DNA of 53,114 nucleotides from Syntrophorhabdaceae bacterium (GCA_036504895.1 DASXUJ010000111.1:1-53114), one strand, 5' to 3'. Numbered from the stretch's first letter, positions 8,061-17,473 are shown. Made by a program: numbers and translations. The notes: a model not told the origin generated them from the letters alone.

Positions 8061-8438
8061 TCATCCGACATCTTGAGCCTGCCCTATGAGCGATTCGACC
8101 GCGTGGATAAACTCCTTTCGTGTTATCGGTTTTTGAAGCACTATTTTAATGTTGCTCGACAAGTCGTCAGCATCTGGCGGGACCGCGTCCCCTGTGAAGA
8201 GGATAATCGGGATGCCCACCGCCGCCTTCATCAACTCCTCACCCAGTTGTACCCCCGTCATACATGGCATGGTAAGATCTGTGATGACAAGGGCTACTTC
8301 CTCGCGGTTACCGGTAATGAAATCGAAGGCTTCTTTTGGATCACTGAAAGATTTTTCTCCATAGCCAGCCCTTCTCAGAAATTGCTCAAGATACTCCTCC
8401 ACGAGTTTGTCATCGTCTATGACCACAAGATATTTCAC
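8061..8438 (-). CDS. Stand-alone response-regulator receiver protein
   Basis: 125 residues consisting only of a receiver domain. The acidic pocket is DDDK at 8-11, the phospho-acceptor aspartate is in TDLTMP near 54, the switch threonine is in LFTGD near 102, and the conserved lysine is in LQKP near 123. With no output domain it would act like CheY or Spo0F, by protein contact or as a phosphorelay step. GAGAGGTGA precedes the ATG. No cognate kinase gene is adjacent; the large kinase at 14300 is several genes away. Confidence 0.85.
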   Translation of the reverse strand: MKYLVVIDDDKLVEEYLEQFLRRAGYGEKSFSDPKEAFDFITGNREEVALVITDLTMPCMTGVQLGEELMKAAVGIPIILFTGDAVPPDADDLSSNIKIVLQKPITRKEFIHAVESLIGQAQDVG

Positions 8439-8844
8439 AGGTCACCTCTCAAGACAATATAAGCATAAATGTTCAATACGGCGTGCGTATAAAACATTTG
8501 TTTTTTCCGCACCATTTTGATGCCGCGCAAAGGCCTGATTTTTAAATTATATTCACAAACAGTATTTGATGTGGTTTTTCACCCGCCAAACAAACCGTCC
8601 CTTTTTCATGAGGACGGGCGTCTAAGCGCGCCGTGCTCCCGTGAACAGACCATTTCAGGGATAGGGGTTAATTCCGCAGGGCGCAGTACATTATTACCAC
8701 ATGGCATGTTGATATCGTGAAAAATAGGCAAAAACTCTAGTTCGGGAAAACATCAGTACCACGGCGTTATTTTTTCCATCACTACCCCTGAACATCCATA
8801 ACACCGAGGCCGCCCTCTCTCACCTTACAAACGTTTCACTACCT
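8439..8844. other. AT-rich spacer, nothing identified
   Basis: No coding-like ORF with a ribosome binding site is visible. The promoter of the receiver gene must lie at the left end, but I could not choose a convincing pair of boxes. The right part leads into two palindromic elements. Confidence 0.4.
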
Positions 8845-8888
8845 GCCGATATGTCCTATTAATTGGAAAATTCATAGGATATATCGGC
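8845..8888. repeat. 15-bp inverted repeat with 14-nt loop
   Basis: GCCGATATGTCCTAT at 8845-8859 and ATAGGATATATCGGC at 8874-8888 are complementary at 14 of 15 positions. It immediately precedes the larger palindromic element at 8896-9029 and may belong to it. Confidence 0.6.
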
Positions 8889-8895
8889 TGCCTGT

Positions 8896-9029
8896 GGGCG
8901 CTGAAAAATGGGGATGGTTCAGACGTGCCGTCAGGTGAGCATTAGAGTGCGGAGCCGTATACATATACGGCGTAGTACCTAAGCGGAAGCTGGCGGTGCG
9001 TATGGGCCATCCCCCCTTTTCCAGCGCCC
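8896..9029. mobile_element. 134-bp palindromic, MITE-like or structured-RNA element
   Basis: The ends are inverted repeats: GGGCGCTGAAAAATGGGGAT and on through 8917 pairs with 9007-9029, with eight perfect outer pairs and most of the next 14 positions matching. Inside is a perfect GCCGTATA-CA-TATACGGC palindrome and further small stems (GACGTGCCGTC). There is no ORF. This is consistent with a miniature inverted-repeat element, a REP-like element mobilised in trans, or a folded non-coding RNA. No target duplication was visible. Confidence 0.5.
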
Positions 9030-9116
9030 GTCCACGCGTACAAAGCCCCACCCGTTCTCATATTCCCACACACACTTTAAAATCACCCCCAACCATGCCT
9101 AGATTGAAATAAGCCC

Positions 9117-10310
9117 ATGACCGACAACTCTCCCGCTCCCTCCTCATCTCGCTCTACTCAGGCACCCTCCCGGTTTGGGGCGCTTGATGCCCAGCGGGGG
9201 CTCATCATCATTCTTATGGCGGTCGATCATGCCTCCATGTTCGTCGCCCGGGCACATTCCGTGGAGTTCTGGGGCACCCCTTTGCCCTCTTACCCCGACG
9301 CCTTCTGGTTCCTCACCCGCTGGCTCACCCACATGTGCGCTCCGGGCTTCTTCTTCCTTATGGGGATGGGCATGGTCATGTTCGCCGGCTCCCGCCGCCG
9401 CGCCGGGTGGAGCGAGGGCAGGATCTTCGGCTTTTTCGCCGCCCGTGGCCTCCTCTTGATCGCCCTTCAGCTTCTCGTCGAAAATCCTGCATGGATGGCA
9501 GGCAGCCTTTTCGCCGCCCCAGGCGCAATGGTGATGAGGGGAGGCCCCATACCGGGCGGAGGGACGGGCGGGGCCGTCTACCTCGGGGTACTCTTTGCTC
9601 TCGGCTCTGCCATGATATTCTGGGCCTTCATGATACGGCTGCCCTCATGGCTTATCGGCGTAATCAGCCTCGCGGCCGTGGCTTTGACCGAGATTGTCGT
9701 GCCCGGACCAGGCGAGGTGAATACGCTCTACCCTCCCCTTCTCAGGGTGCTCCTCATTCCCGGGCATACTGACCCGGTGGTGGTCTTCTATCCGATCATC
9801 CCGTGGCTTGCCCCGTGCGGGCTGGGCCTTATCTTCGGGAGGGCCGTGCTCCGCGACACTCCGACTGCCAGGCGGTGGGCCTTGTGGACCGGCATCGTCC
9901 TCGCTATCATTTTTCTTTTGCTCCGCATTCACGGAGGATTCGGCAATCTGAATGAGGTCCCGCCGGGCTGGATGGGCTTCCTGAACGTGGTGAAATATCC
10001 GCCGAGCCTCTCCTTCCTGGCCCTTGCGCTCGCGATCAACCTCCTTCTCATGGCTTCGTGGAGAAAGATCGAGCCTTTTTTTCAGAATCGGCGCCACCCC
10101 CTGCTCGTCTTCGGCAGGGCTCCTCTCTTCTTTTATCTCCTTCACCTCTGGCTATACGCCCTGCTCGGCGTGTTCTTTCCCCGGGGAAACGGACTCCCCG
10201 CTCTCTATGCGATCTGGCTCCTGGGGCTTGCGGTCCTCTACCCCCTGTGTCTCCTTTACGTTGAATTTAAAGCGAAAAAACCCGTTAGTTCCCTGTGGCG
10301 ATTTTTTTAG
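9117..10310 (+). CDS. DUF1624 / HGSNAT-like membrane acyltransferase family protein
   Basis: 397 residues with a short hydrophilic N-terminus and about nine or ten membrane segments. LDAQRGLIIILMAVDHASMF (about 23-42) is the hallmark RGL..LMxxDH segment of the DUF1624/YeiB/heparan-glucosaminide acetyltransferase group, thought to move acyl groups across or at the membrane. The substrate is unknown. The start ATG at 9117 lacks an obvious strong ribosome binding site. The 3' end overlaps the convergent plsY gene by 26 bp. Confidence 0.75.
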   Translation: MTDNSPAPSSSRSTQAPSRFGALDAQRGLIIILMAVDHASMFVARAHSVEFWGTPLPSYPDAFWFLTRWLTHMCAPGFFFLMGMGMVMFAGSRRRAGWSEGRIFGFFAARGLLLIALQLLVENPAWMAGSLFAAPGAMVMRGGPIPGGGTGGAVYLGVLFALGSAMIFWAFMIRLPSWLIGVISLAAVALTEIVVPGPGEVNTLYPPLLRVLLIPGHTDPVVVFYPIIPWLAPCGLGLIFGRAVLRDTPTARRWALWTGIVLAIIFLLLRIHGGFGNLNEVPPGWMGFLNVVKYPPSLSFLALALAINLLLMASWRKIEPFFQNRRHPLLVFGRAPLFFYLLHLWLYALLGVFFPRGNGLPALYAIWLLGLAVLYPLCLLYVEFKAKKPVSSLWRFF

Positions 10311-10890
10311 ATGAGCCCAGCTTATGCTCCGTCCCGGCCGCGAGTCTCCTGATGTTTCCCCGGTGTTTGACCACGATCATCACGGTCACGACAATGGAGA
10401 GGTAAAGGTACATAGCGGGGGCCTTGAGGGCTATCAGGAGGAAAGGCATGGCCACGGTGCCCGCGATGGAACCCGCGGAGACATACCTCCATTTGAGAAG
10501 GACGATGAGAAAGACAATGAAACTTCCGAGAATTGCGAGAGGGTTCAGTGCGAGATAGACGCCCAGGGCAGTGGCAACGCCCTTGCCGCCCTTGAAGCCG
10601 AGAAAGAGAGGAAAGAGGTGTCCCAGGAATGCGGCCAGACCGACGGCGGCAATAATATATTCGGGCAATCCGTAGTGTATGGCGCAAAAGGTGGGGATAT
10701 AGCCTTTCAGGGCGTCCCCGATAAGGGTGATGATGCCGAGCGCCTTTCCTGCGGTCCTCATCACATTGGTGGCACCGATGTTCCCGCTCCCCACCGAGCG
10801 TGGGTCCTTTCCCTTCATCTTCGAAAGTATCACACCCACGGGTATGGAGCCGATCAGATATGCGGCGATGATGAAGAGAAGGGAGCGCAT
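10285..10890 (-). CDS. plsY: Glycerol-3-phosphate acyltransferase PlsY
   Basis: 201-residue inner-membrane enzyme that transfers the acyl group from acyl-phosphate to glycerol-3-phosphate, the first step of phospholipid synthesis in the PlsX/PlsY pathway. Family landmarks are AYLIGSIPVGVILSKMKGKD (about 9-28), SGNIGATNVMRTAGK (about 35-49) and GFKGGKGVATALGV (about 98-111). Length is typical. The 3' end overlaps the DUF1624 gene on the other strand. Confidence 0.95.
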   Translation of the reverse strand: MRSLLFIIAAYLIGSIPVGVILSKMKGKDPRSVGSGNIGATNVMRTAGKALGIITLIGDALKGYIPTFCAIHYGLPEYIIAAVGLAAFLGHLFPLFLGFKGGKGVATALGVYLALNPLAILGSFIVFLIVLLKWRYVSAGSIAGTVAMPFLLIALKAPAMYLYLSIVVTVMIVVKHRGNIRRLAAGTEHKLGSSKKIATGN

Positions 10891-11052
10891 ATGGTTAAGA
10901 ATAGGGGAAAGGAGGAGGGATTGTCAACGAATTTACGTCCCATAGTCTGTAATTCCCCCCTTCGCTTGCAATTCTCCCTTCCTTGTCGCAAAATAAAGGA
11001 AAAACCATACCAGGAGCCTATTTCAAGCCACCGGCCCCGCGAAAGGAGATAT

Positions 11053-11733
11053 ATGACAAAATTACCTTGGAAATACGGTACCAGTTTACTGACAGTCATT
11101 TCTGTAACGGCATTGATCTTTCTCGCGGGGATTGCCCTCGCTGCCGACGCCCAGGCTCCGGCAGCACCGTCCATGCCTTTGAATTCTCCTGAGGCGAAGA
11201 CCCCTCTGCCCGCACCGTCGGGCATGGATACTCTCTCTGCCATTTTCACGCGGCGGAGCATCCGCAAGTACACCGCCGCTCCCGTTTCCGATGAGACGGT
11301 CAAAATCCTCCTTCGTGCCGCCATGGCCGCCCCCTCCGCGAGAAACGAGCAATCATGGGAGTTTGTGGTGATCAGGGACAGGAACACTTTAAAGGAGCTT
11401 CCTAATATCAGCCCCTTTGCCGCACACGTCCCCTCTGCCCAGGTGGCGATTCTCGTGGTGGGGAACAGGAAACTGGAGGCCGTGCCCGGTCTCTGGGTCC
11501 CGGACTGCTCGAACGCGACGATGAATATCCTTCTTGCCGCCCATTCCATGGGACTCGGCGCGGTCTGGACGACCTTATATCCTTACGAAGAGAGAATGGC
11601 GGGCATGAGGAAACTGGTCCTTCTGCCCGACCATGTCGTGCCCCTCGCCATCATTCCCCTGGGATACCCGGCAGAGAAGAAGCACCGGGAGGACAGGTTC
11701 AAGCCGGAAAAGATCCACTACGAGAAGTGGTAA
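11053..11733 (+). CDS. Nitroreductase-family flavoprotein with an export signal
   Basis: About 226 residues. The ATG at 11053 is set by AAAGGAGAT upstream. The N-terminus is signal-like (a basic start, a hydrophobic stretch TVISVTALIFLAGIALAADA, then a Pro/Ala-rich linker to about residue 55). The nitroreductase domain follows with the FMN-binding FTRRSIRKY segment, AAPSARNEQSWEFVVI and GLGAVWTTLYPYEERM. These enzymes are normally cytosolic NAD(P)H-FMN oxidoreductases, so export is unusual; FMN and an electron donor would have to be supplied outside, or the segment is a membrane anchor. It converges on cydB. Confidence 0.82.
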   Translation: MTKLPWKYGTSLLTVISVTALIFLAGIALAADAQAPAAPSMPLNSPEAKTPLPAPSGMDTLSAIFTRRSIRKYTAAPVSDETVKILLRAAMAAPSARNEQSWEFVVIRDRNTLKELPNISPFAAHVPSAQVAILVVGNRKLEAVPGLWVPDCSNATMNILLAAHSMGLGAVWTTLYPYEERMAGMRKLVLLPDHVVPLAIIPLGYPAEKKHREDRFKPEKIHYEKW

Positions 11734-11759
11734 GGTGGGAACGGCGCGGCGACCCTTAT

Positions 11760-12755
11760 TTATTCGTAGGAGCGCCCTGCGCCTACTTTGCCCCGAAATA
11801 CCGCATAGCTGTAGACCACGTAGCCGATCACCACGGGCAGGACTATTGCCGCGCCCCAGAGGGTAAAACGGAGCGTCTCCGGTTGGGCCGCCGCCTCGGT
11901 AAAGGTGAGGGTCGGCGGGATCGCGTAGGGGTAGAGAGAAGTGATAAGGCCCAGGTAGCCCGAGAGGAAAAGGCCGAAGGCGCATAACAGGGGCGCCGGC
12001 TCGCGCCGCTCGTGGAGGGCTTTCAGGAGCAGGTACGCGGATATCAGCCCCAGGAGCGGAAAAGACCAGACGAAATGGATCCTGGGGGCGGAAAACCAAT
12101 GCTGCCATACCAGGGGATAATGATAGGGCGTCCACACGGTCACCACCGCCATAAAAAAGAGCACAAGCAAGGTCGAGGGCAGGGCATAGCGGTAGCCGAG
12201 CTCCTGTACCTCCCCTTCGGTCTTGAGGATAAGATAGCATGAGGCGAGCATCACATATCCCGGTATGAGGGAGAAGCCGACAAGGAGGGAAAAGGTATTG
12301 AGCCAGTCCATGGCCCCGCCCGAAAAAACATCCTGTGAGATTGAAATACCTGAAAGGATCCCGCCCAGCATGAAGCCCTGGGAGAGGACCGCGACAAGGC
12401 TCCCGAAGAAGAACGCCCTGTCCCATGCACCTTTTTTCTTTGCATTCGTCCTGAATTCAAAGGTCACGCCCCGGAAGATGAGTCCCATCACGAAGGCCAT
12501 AAGGGGAATGTAGAGGGCGCTCGAAAGTATCGCGTAGACGGAGGGGAAGGCCGCGAAAATGGCCGCTGCCCCGAAGACGAGCCACGTTTGGTTCGTATCC
12601 CACACAGGGGCGATGCTCTCGGTCATGATTGCCCGCTTCTTGGGGTCGGCGGCGAGGGGAAAGAGGAGCGCCATTCCGAGGCTGATACCGTCGAGGATAA
12701 TGTAGAGGATCATGGCAAGGCCGATAATCCCGGCCCAAAGGTGGATCAGAACCAT
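11760..12755 (-). CDS. cydB: Cytochrome bd quinol oxidase subunit II
   Basis: 331-residue integral membrane subunit of the bd-type oxidase, which reduces oxygen to water with quinol. It begins WAGIIGLAMILYIILDGISL, matching the CydB N-terminus, and contains the conserved WDTNQTWLVFGAAAIFAAFP stretch (about 51-70). It starts six bases after the cydA stop and is co-transcribed with it. No cydX-like ORF was recognised after it; the next gene is convergent. In an otherwise anaerobic-looking gene set the oxidase probably serves oxygen protection. Confidence 0.95.
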   Translation of the reverse strand: MVLIHLWAGIIGLAMILYIILDGISLGMALLFPLAADPKKRAIMTESIAPVWDTNQTWLVFGAAAIFAAFPSVYAILSSALYIPLMAFVMGLIFRGVTFEFRTNAKKKGAWDRAFFFGSLVAVLSQGFMLGGILSGISISQDVFSGGAMDWLNTFSLLVGFSLIPGYVMLASCYLILKTEGEVQELGYRYALPSTLLVLFFMAVVTVWTPYHYPLVWQHWFSAPRIHFVWSFPLLGLISAYLLLKALHERREPAPLLCAFGLFLSGYLGLITSLYPYAIPPTLTFTEAAAQPETLRFTLWGAAIVLPVVIGYVVYSYAVFRGKVGAGRSYE

Positions 12756-12761
12756 TCTCCT

Positions 12762-14162
12762 TTACCCCTCCTCTCCCGGCGATGAAGAAGATCCAAAAGA
12801 TCTCATGCCCGCGGGTCTCTCGACGTGGGGGATAGGGCCCGTCAGGTCCGGTCCTCCCTTGAGCATGGTGAAGATATAGTAAAAGTAGCTGCTCCCGACG
12901 ACGATAAAGATTACGATGAAGAGGGCGAGCGACCAGATTGCGCTTGCCGCCGGAATAGGAGAAAGGCCGTCCGGGGTCCTGACCAGGTTATAGACCAGCC
13001 AGGGCTGCCGTCCCACCTCGGTCGTGACCCATCCCGTCTCCGTGGCAAGCCATCCCAGGGGCTGAATGAATATAAGGGCCCGGAGAAATAACCTATTTTC
13101 GAATAGATTGCCCCTCAGCCGCAGTATGCCCGCCCAGACCATGACGAATAAGAAGACAAAACCGATACCCGCCATAACCCGGAAATTCCAGAAGAGGACC
13201 AATGAATTAGGACGGTCGCCTCGGGGAAACTCCTTGAGACCCTGCACCCTGCCTTCGAGAGTGTGGGTGATGAGCATGCTCAACCCATCCGGCACCGATA
13301 TCTGGGCAAAATTCGTCTCCCTTTCCATGTCGGGAATGGCAAAGAGATGAAGAGGCGCGCCTCCCCGGATATTCGTCTCCCAGTGAGCCTCGATGGCTGC
13401 GAGCTTGGCCGGCTGGCTGGAAGCGACCGCACGGCCGTTCACGTCCCCGAGAAAGACCTGAAGGGGGGCGAAGAGGGCCGCCATAATGAGCGCCATGCCC
13501 ATGGAGCGACGGGAGAAGGGGACGTAGCTTCCTCTGAGCAGGAAAAAGGCGCTGATTCCGGCAACGGCGAAGACGGAGGTTTCGAAGGAGGCGATCAGCA
13601 TATGGCTGAAGGTGATGGGGAAGGAAGGGTTGAAAATCGCTTCCCAAAAGTTGGTTACCATGAACTTCCCGTTCGACATGGTGAACCCGCTCGGCGTCTG
13701 CATCCAAGAATTGCCCGCCAGAATCCAGAAGGCGGAAAGGATCGAGCCCGCCGACACCATGCACGTGGCGAGAAAATGGACCCCCGGACGCACCCGCTTC
13801 CATCCGAAGAGCATAATGCTCAAGAAGCCTGCCTCGAGGAAAAAGGCGACCATCACTTCGTAATAAAGGAGGGGAGAAAACACATTGGCCGTGATGGTCG
13901 CGAACCGTGACCAGTTGGTGCCGAACTGAAATTCCATCACGATACCCGAGACCACGCCTACGCCGAAATTGATGGCGAAGATCCTGGCCCAGAAGCGATA
14001 CATGCGGTAATAGATCTCTTCTTTTGTCGCGAGCCAGAACGCCTCCACAACCACGAGATAGAATCCAAGGCCGATGGTGAGCGTCGGAAAGAGCATATGA
14101 AACATGATAGTGAGGGCAAATTGCAACCGCGAAAGAAAAAGAGGCTCTGTCAGGATGTCCAT
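12762..14162 (-). CDS. cydA: Cytochrome bd quinol oxidase subunit I
   Basis: 466-residue heme-bearing subunit. LSRLQFALTIMFHMLFPTLT includes His22, equivalent to the E. coli heme-ligand His19. The second histidine-bearing segment is ITFSHMLIASFETS, and the GWVTTEVGRQPWLVYNLVRT signature (about 389-408) is intact. The quinol-binding loop is short, so this is the short-loop type. GGGGGG lies upstream of the ATG. It heads the cydAB operon, expressed from the promoter at 14247-14275. Confidence 0.96.
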   Translation of the reverse strand: MDILTEPLFLSRLQFALTIMFHMLFPTLTIGLGFYLVVVEAFWLATKEEIYYRMYRFWARIFAINFGVGVVSGIVMEFQFGTNWSRFATITANVFSPLLYYEVMVAFFLEAGFLSIMLFGWKRVRPGVHFLATCMVSAGSILSAFWILAGNSWMQTPSGFTMSNGKFMVTNFWEAIFNPSFPITFSHMLIASFETSVFAVAGISAFFLLRGSYVPFSRRSMGMALIMAALFAPLQVFLGDVNGRAVASSQPAKLAAIEAHWETNIRGGAPLHLFAIPDMERETNFAQISVPDGLSMLITHTLEGRVQGLKEFPRGDRPNSLVLFWNFRVMAGIGFVFLFVMVWAGILRLRGNLFENRLFLRALIFIQPLGWLATETGWVTTEVGRQPWLVYNLVRTPDGLSPIPAASAIWSLALFIVIFIVVGSSYFYYIFTMLKGGPDLTGPIPHVERPAGMRSFGSSSSPGEEG

Positions 14163-14246
14163 TCTTCAGCCCCCCAATCGGCCTCGAGAGCCACGCACCC
14201 GGTTCCGCAGGGATGATGGAAAGAGACGAAAGGGCGCCATACCCAC

Positions 14247-14275
14247 ACAATAGTTCGCCGCCCCGCTCATGTCAA
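14247..14275 (-). promoter_or_regulatory. Sigma-70-like promoter for cydAB
   Basis: On the minus strand, TTGACA (14275-14270) is separated by 17 bp from TATTGT (14252-14247), about 85 bp before the cydA start. The consensus -35 and ideal spacing make this a good candidate. The -35 box abuts the T run of the upstream kinase gene's terminator. Confidence 0.6.
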
Positions 14276-14276
14276 T

Positions 14277-14297
14277 AAAAAAGGCAGGCGCTCCCGC
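14277..14297 (-). terminator. Intrinsic terminator of the histidine kinase gene
   Basis: On the minus strand just after the kinase stop, GCGGG-AGCG-CCTGC forms a five-pair hairpin (one G-U) followed by CC and six T. It cleanly separates the kinase transcript from the cydAB promoter. Confidence 0.55.
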
Positions 14298-14299
14298 GG

Positions 14300-17200
14300 T
14301 TATATCTCCGGATTGAAAAGGATTTTGAATTCGGTGCCTTTACTATTCATGAGCTCGATGGCGCCGTCAAGCTGCTCTACCAGGGTCACGACAAGCTGCA
14401 TCCCCATAGAAGCCGTATTCCTGAAATCGATCCCTTCGGGGAAGCCGATCCCTGAATCCGTAATGGTAAGGGCCATCCGGCCGTCTTCCCTTGCCAGAGC
14501 GATGGAGATTACCCCCTCCCTGGCGCCACGAAAGGCGTGCTTGAGGGCATTGGAAAGGAGCTCGTTCATGATAAGGCCCAGCGGTATGGCAACATCTATA
14601 TTGAACCACACGGGGTCTACGTCCATATTGAGTGTTATCGCCTTTCCCATGGAATAGGTACTGACGAGGTCGTGGGCGAGGTCTCCCACATATCCCGGGA
14701 AATAGATGCGCGAGAGGGCTTCGGACCGGTAAAGTCTGTCGTGGATGAGGGCCATGGTCTTGATGCGGTCCATGCTCATCCTCAGGGCGTTGCGGGCCTG
14801 CGGGTCATTGAGATGGTGGGCCTGAAGGTTAAGGAGACTCGACATCACCTGAAGGTTGTTCTTGACCCGGTGGTGGATCTCTTTCAGGAGGATCTCCTTT
14901 TCCTTGAGGGAAGCCTTGACCGTCTCCTCTTCGACCTTACGGGACGTGATGTCCCATAAAATACCGTAAATATTGAGAGGCTTTCCGGTATCGTCACAAA
15001 ACGGCTGTCCCCGCGCCGCAAGATAATGAACGGTTCCATCGGGCCAGACCACACGATAATCGGATTCATAGGGCTCGCTCTGCTCCACGGTCGCGGCCAT
15101 TGCCGATTTTACCCTTTCCCGGTCATCAGGGTGGATGGTACAAAAGAAATCCTCTGCAACGCCCGTGAATACGGTTGGGTCGATCCCCATGAGACGGCAC
15201 GTCTGCTCGTCGAAATCTCGCTGGTTTTGTGCCCCATCCCAGCTCCATGCCCCCATGCGGGCCGACCGGAGCGCGAGGTCGAGGCGCGCCTTATGCTCGT
15301 AAAGCCCATCCTCGGCGAGTTTCCGGGCGGTAATATCTTCAACGAAGCCTTCTATAATCTGTTCCCCTTTATCATTGCGGGCAGGCCATGCGTGAAGGTT
15401 GCCTATAAAGGTGCTCCCGTCTTTTCGTCTGTAAAGGTTTTCGACCTGGACCGGCCCCTCGGCCCGTTCTATCATTTCCATAATGGGCGGCCGGGCGGCC
15501 GGGTCCGCATAAAGGTCCCGGGCGGCGTCCGATACGAGGGCAATCAGTTCTTCGGGCGAGGAATAGCCGAACATGCGGGCATGGGCAGGATTGTTGGCAA
15601 TGATCTTCCCTTCCCGTGTGGACTGAAATACTCCAAGAACGGCGTCGTCGAAGAGGCGACGATATTTTTCCTCGCTTTGGCGAAGGGCTTCCTGGATTCT
15701 CTTCTGCTCGCTCACGTTGCGGATGGTGCCGACAAAGGCCTTGACGGAGCCGTCTTCGGCTTTTATCGCCGCGGCGGTGACAAGGGTATCCATGATCGTC
15801 CCGTCCTTTTGCTTCAGCCGAAGGGGGTGTTCCTTCACATGCCCTTTTTCCTGGATAAGGCGATGCAGCGGTGCGCGCTCTTCCGGGTTTTCATAGAAAC
15901 CCGCGACTGGCGCCTCGAGGAATTCATTTCTGCTCTCATATCCGAAAAGTTCCAGGGCCGCATCATTACAATCGATCCATTGCCCGTAAGGACGGGAGAT
16001 GAAGACACAGTCACGGGAGGTGGTGAAGAATTCCCGGTATTTTTCTTCGCTCTCCTGAAGCGTCCTCTCCAGCGTCCTCTCCCTGGTCTGGTCCCTGAAT
16101 ACCAGCACCACGCCCATGATCACACCACGCTCGTCACGGATCGGGGCGCCGCTGTCCGCAATGGGCCGCTCCGCGCCATCACGTGCAATGAGAAGGGTAT
16201 GATTTGCGAGCCCCACTACCCGGCCTTCTCTCAGCACGCGCTCAACCGGGTTCTCCACAACTCTTCGGCTCTTCTCGTTGATAATGCGGAATACTTCCTC
16301 GAGGGGTTTCCCCTGGGCATCTGCCTCGTTTTGACCGGTAAGCTCCTCTGCCACGAGGTTCATGTGTCTTATAAGACCGAGGGCATCGGTGGTGATAACC
16401 CCGTCACCGATGCTGTAAAGGGTAGTTCGGAACAGCTCCTGGGACTCGCGCTCGGTCCGCTCGAGATGGTACAATGACCGATAGAGGCCCGCCTGGCGGT
16501 GACGGAAGATATAGGCGGTCACCGCCGCTGCACAGCCAATGAGGAGGAGGACCGTACACGTGATGACCCCGGCTCGAAAGCGGGCCTCGGCGAGAATCTC
16601 GTGAGCGTTCACCTTCGCCACCATAAACCAGGGTGATTCGGTAATGGGGCGCAAATCGGCAAGCACTTGCTTCCCCCGGTAATCCTTCCCGAGGTACATG
16701 CCTTGCTTTCCTAAAACCGCCTGCACCGCGGGCATATCGGTTCCGGTGAGGGGCAGGCGCAATCTGAGCGCGGTTCCGGACATGTGACGAAGGGTGTTCA
16801 GGAAAAGGACATCGCTCCCGTCCCGGCCCACGAGAAGGGTTTCTGCGGTTCGACTGGGGGTTGGCCAGGATTCGATAAGAGGGTAGAGAAAAGTCGCCGC
16901 GTCAGTCCGAAAAGCCAGAACTGCAATGGCCTTGCCGTCAGCGCCTTTTATGGCCCCTATGGGATCCATATAGATTTTGCCGTTTTTGGCTCGGTAGAGG
17001 TCGCTTAAGACCGGGACCCCGGAACGCACGCTTTGCCGTATCGCAAGGGTCTCCTCAGGCTCGACGGGTTCCGGCTGCTCGCTTGTGGAGAATATAATGC
17101 GTCGGCCGTCCGGTGCAACGAGAAGGACATCCGCATACACGGCATGCTCCAGATACGCCCTGAGTTGCAGCCGTAGCTTCTCTTTCAGCCGTCCATTGCC

Positions 17201-17473
17201 GGAATTTCGACAAAAGATATTCACCGCTTCGGTGAGAAACGGACTTTGCAGGTCCCTCGAGATATCGGCAAGCCGATCCTTCCTCCATTCCCCTATCTGG
17301 GAACCCTTAAGTGCCGAGATGATTTTCAGCTCGTGATATTTTTCCAGTCTGATACGATCCGCCTCTGTGCGATAGAAGAAGAATCCTCCTACGATAAGGA
17401 GCAGGGACAGGAGGACAAAAAAACCTACCCAATATCGCCGTTGGTCCAGGAGCGATGCCTTTTGTTCTTCCAT
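14300..17473 (-). CDS. Membrane-bound multi-PAS sensor histidine kinase (HisKA_2 type)
   Basis: 1057 residues. A first membrane helix (about 14-33), an extracytoplasmic Cache-like sensor (about 40-300) and a second helix (about 305-330) are followed by four PAS/PAC modules (about 347-470, 475-600, 605-725, 730-860). The kinase core has LLKEIHHRVKNNLQVMSSLL with the phospho-accepting His near 875, then an ATPase domain with NELLSNALKHAF and a GIGFPEG loop. The HHRVKNNLQ form marks the HisKA_2 class common in light, redox and general stress sensors. No response regulator is adjacent; candidates in the window are the receiver proteins at 8061 and 23987. A terminator-like hairpin lies in its 5' leader. 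Confidence 0.9.
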   Translation of the reverse strand: MEEQKASLLDQRRYWVGFFVLLSLLLIVGGFFFYRTEADRIRLEKYHELKIISALKGSQIGEWRKDRLADISRDLQSPFLTEAVNIFCRNSGNGRLKEKLRLQLRAYLEHAVYADVLLVAPDGRRIIFSTSEQPEPVEPEETLAIRQSVRSGVPVLSDLYRAKNGKIYMDPIGAIKGADGKAIAVLAFRTDAATFLYPLIESWPTPSRTAETLLVGRDGSDVLFLNTLRHMSGTALRLRLPLTGTDMPAVQAVLGKQGMYLGKDYRGKQVLADLRPITESPWFMVAKVNAHEILAEARFRAGVITCTVLLLIGCAAAVTAYIFRHRQAGLYRSLYHLERTERESQELFRTTLYSIGDGVITTDALGLIRHMNLVAEELTGQNEADAQGKPLEEVFRIINEKSRRVVENPVERVLREGRVVGLANHTLLIARDGAERPIADSGAPIRDERGVIMGVVLVFRDQTRERTLERTLQESEEKYREFFTTSRDCVFISRPYGQWIDCNDAALELFGYESRNEFLEAPVAGFYENPEERAPLHRLIQEKGHVKEHPLRLKQKDGTIMDTLVTAAAIKAEDGSVKAFVGTIRNVSEQKRIQEALRQSEEKYRRLFDDAVLGVFQSTREGKIIANNPAHARMFGYSSPEELIALVSDAARDLYADPAARPPIMEMIERAEGPVQVENLYRRKDGSTFIGNLHAWPARNDKGEQIIEGFVEDITARKLAEDGLYEHKARLDLALRSARMGAWSWDGAQNQRDFDEQTCRLMGIDPTVFTGVAEDFFCTIHPDDRERVKSAMAATVEQSEPYESDYRVVWPDGTVHYLAARGQPFCDDTGKPLNIYGILWDITSRKVEEETVKASLKEKEILLKEIHHRVKNNLQVMSSLLNLQAHHLNDPQARNALRMSMDRIKTMALIHDRLYRSEALSRIYFPGYVGDLAHDLVSTYSMGKAITLNMDVDPVWFNIDVAIPLGLIMNELLSNALKHAFRGAREGVISIALAREDGRMALTITDSGIGFPEGIDFRNTASMGMQLVVTLVEQLDGAIELMNSKGTEFKILFNPEI

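Noticed and set aside
10324-11052. Long plus-strand frame upstream of the nitroreductase gene
   Set aside because: It is the mirror of plsY on the minus strand. The nitroreductase gene begins at 11053 with its own ribosome binding site and signal peptide.
15026-16477. 483-codon plus-strand ORF
   Set aside because: It lies entirely opposite the multi-PAS kinase, whose domains are unmistakable; the plus-strand frame has no family features.
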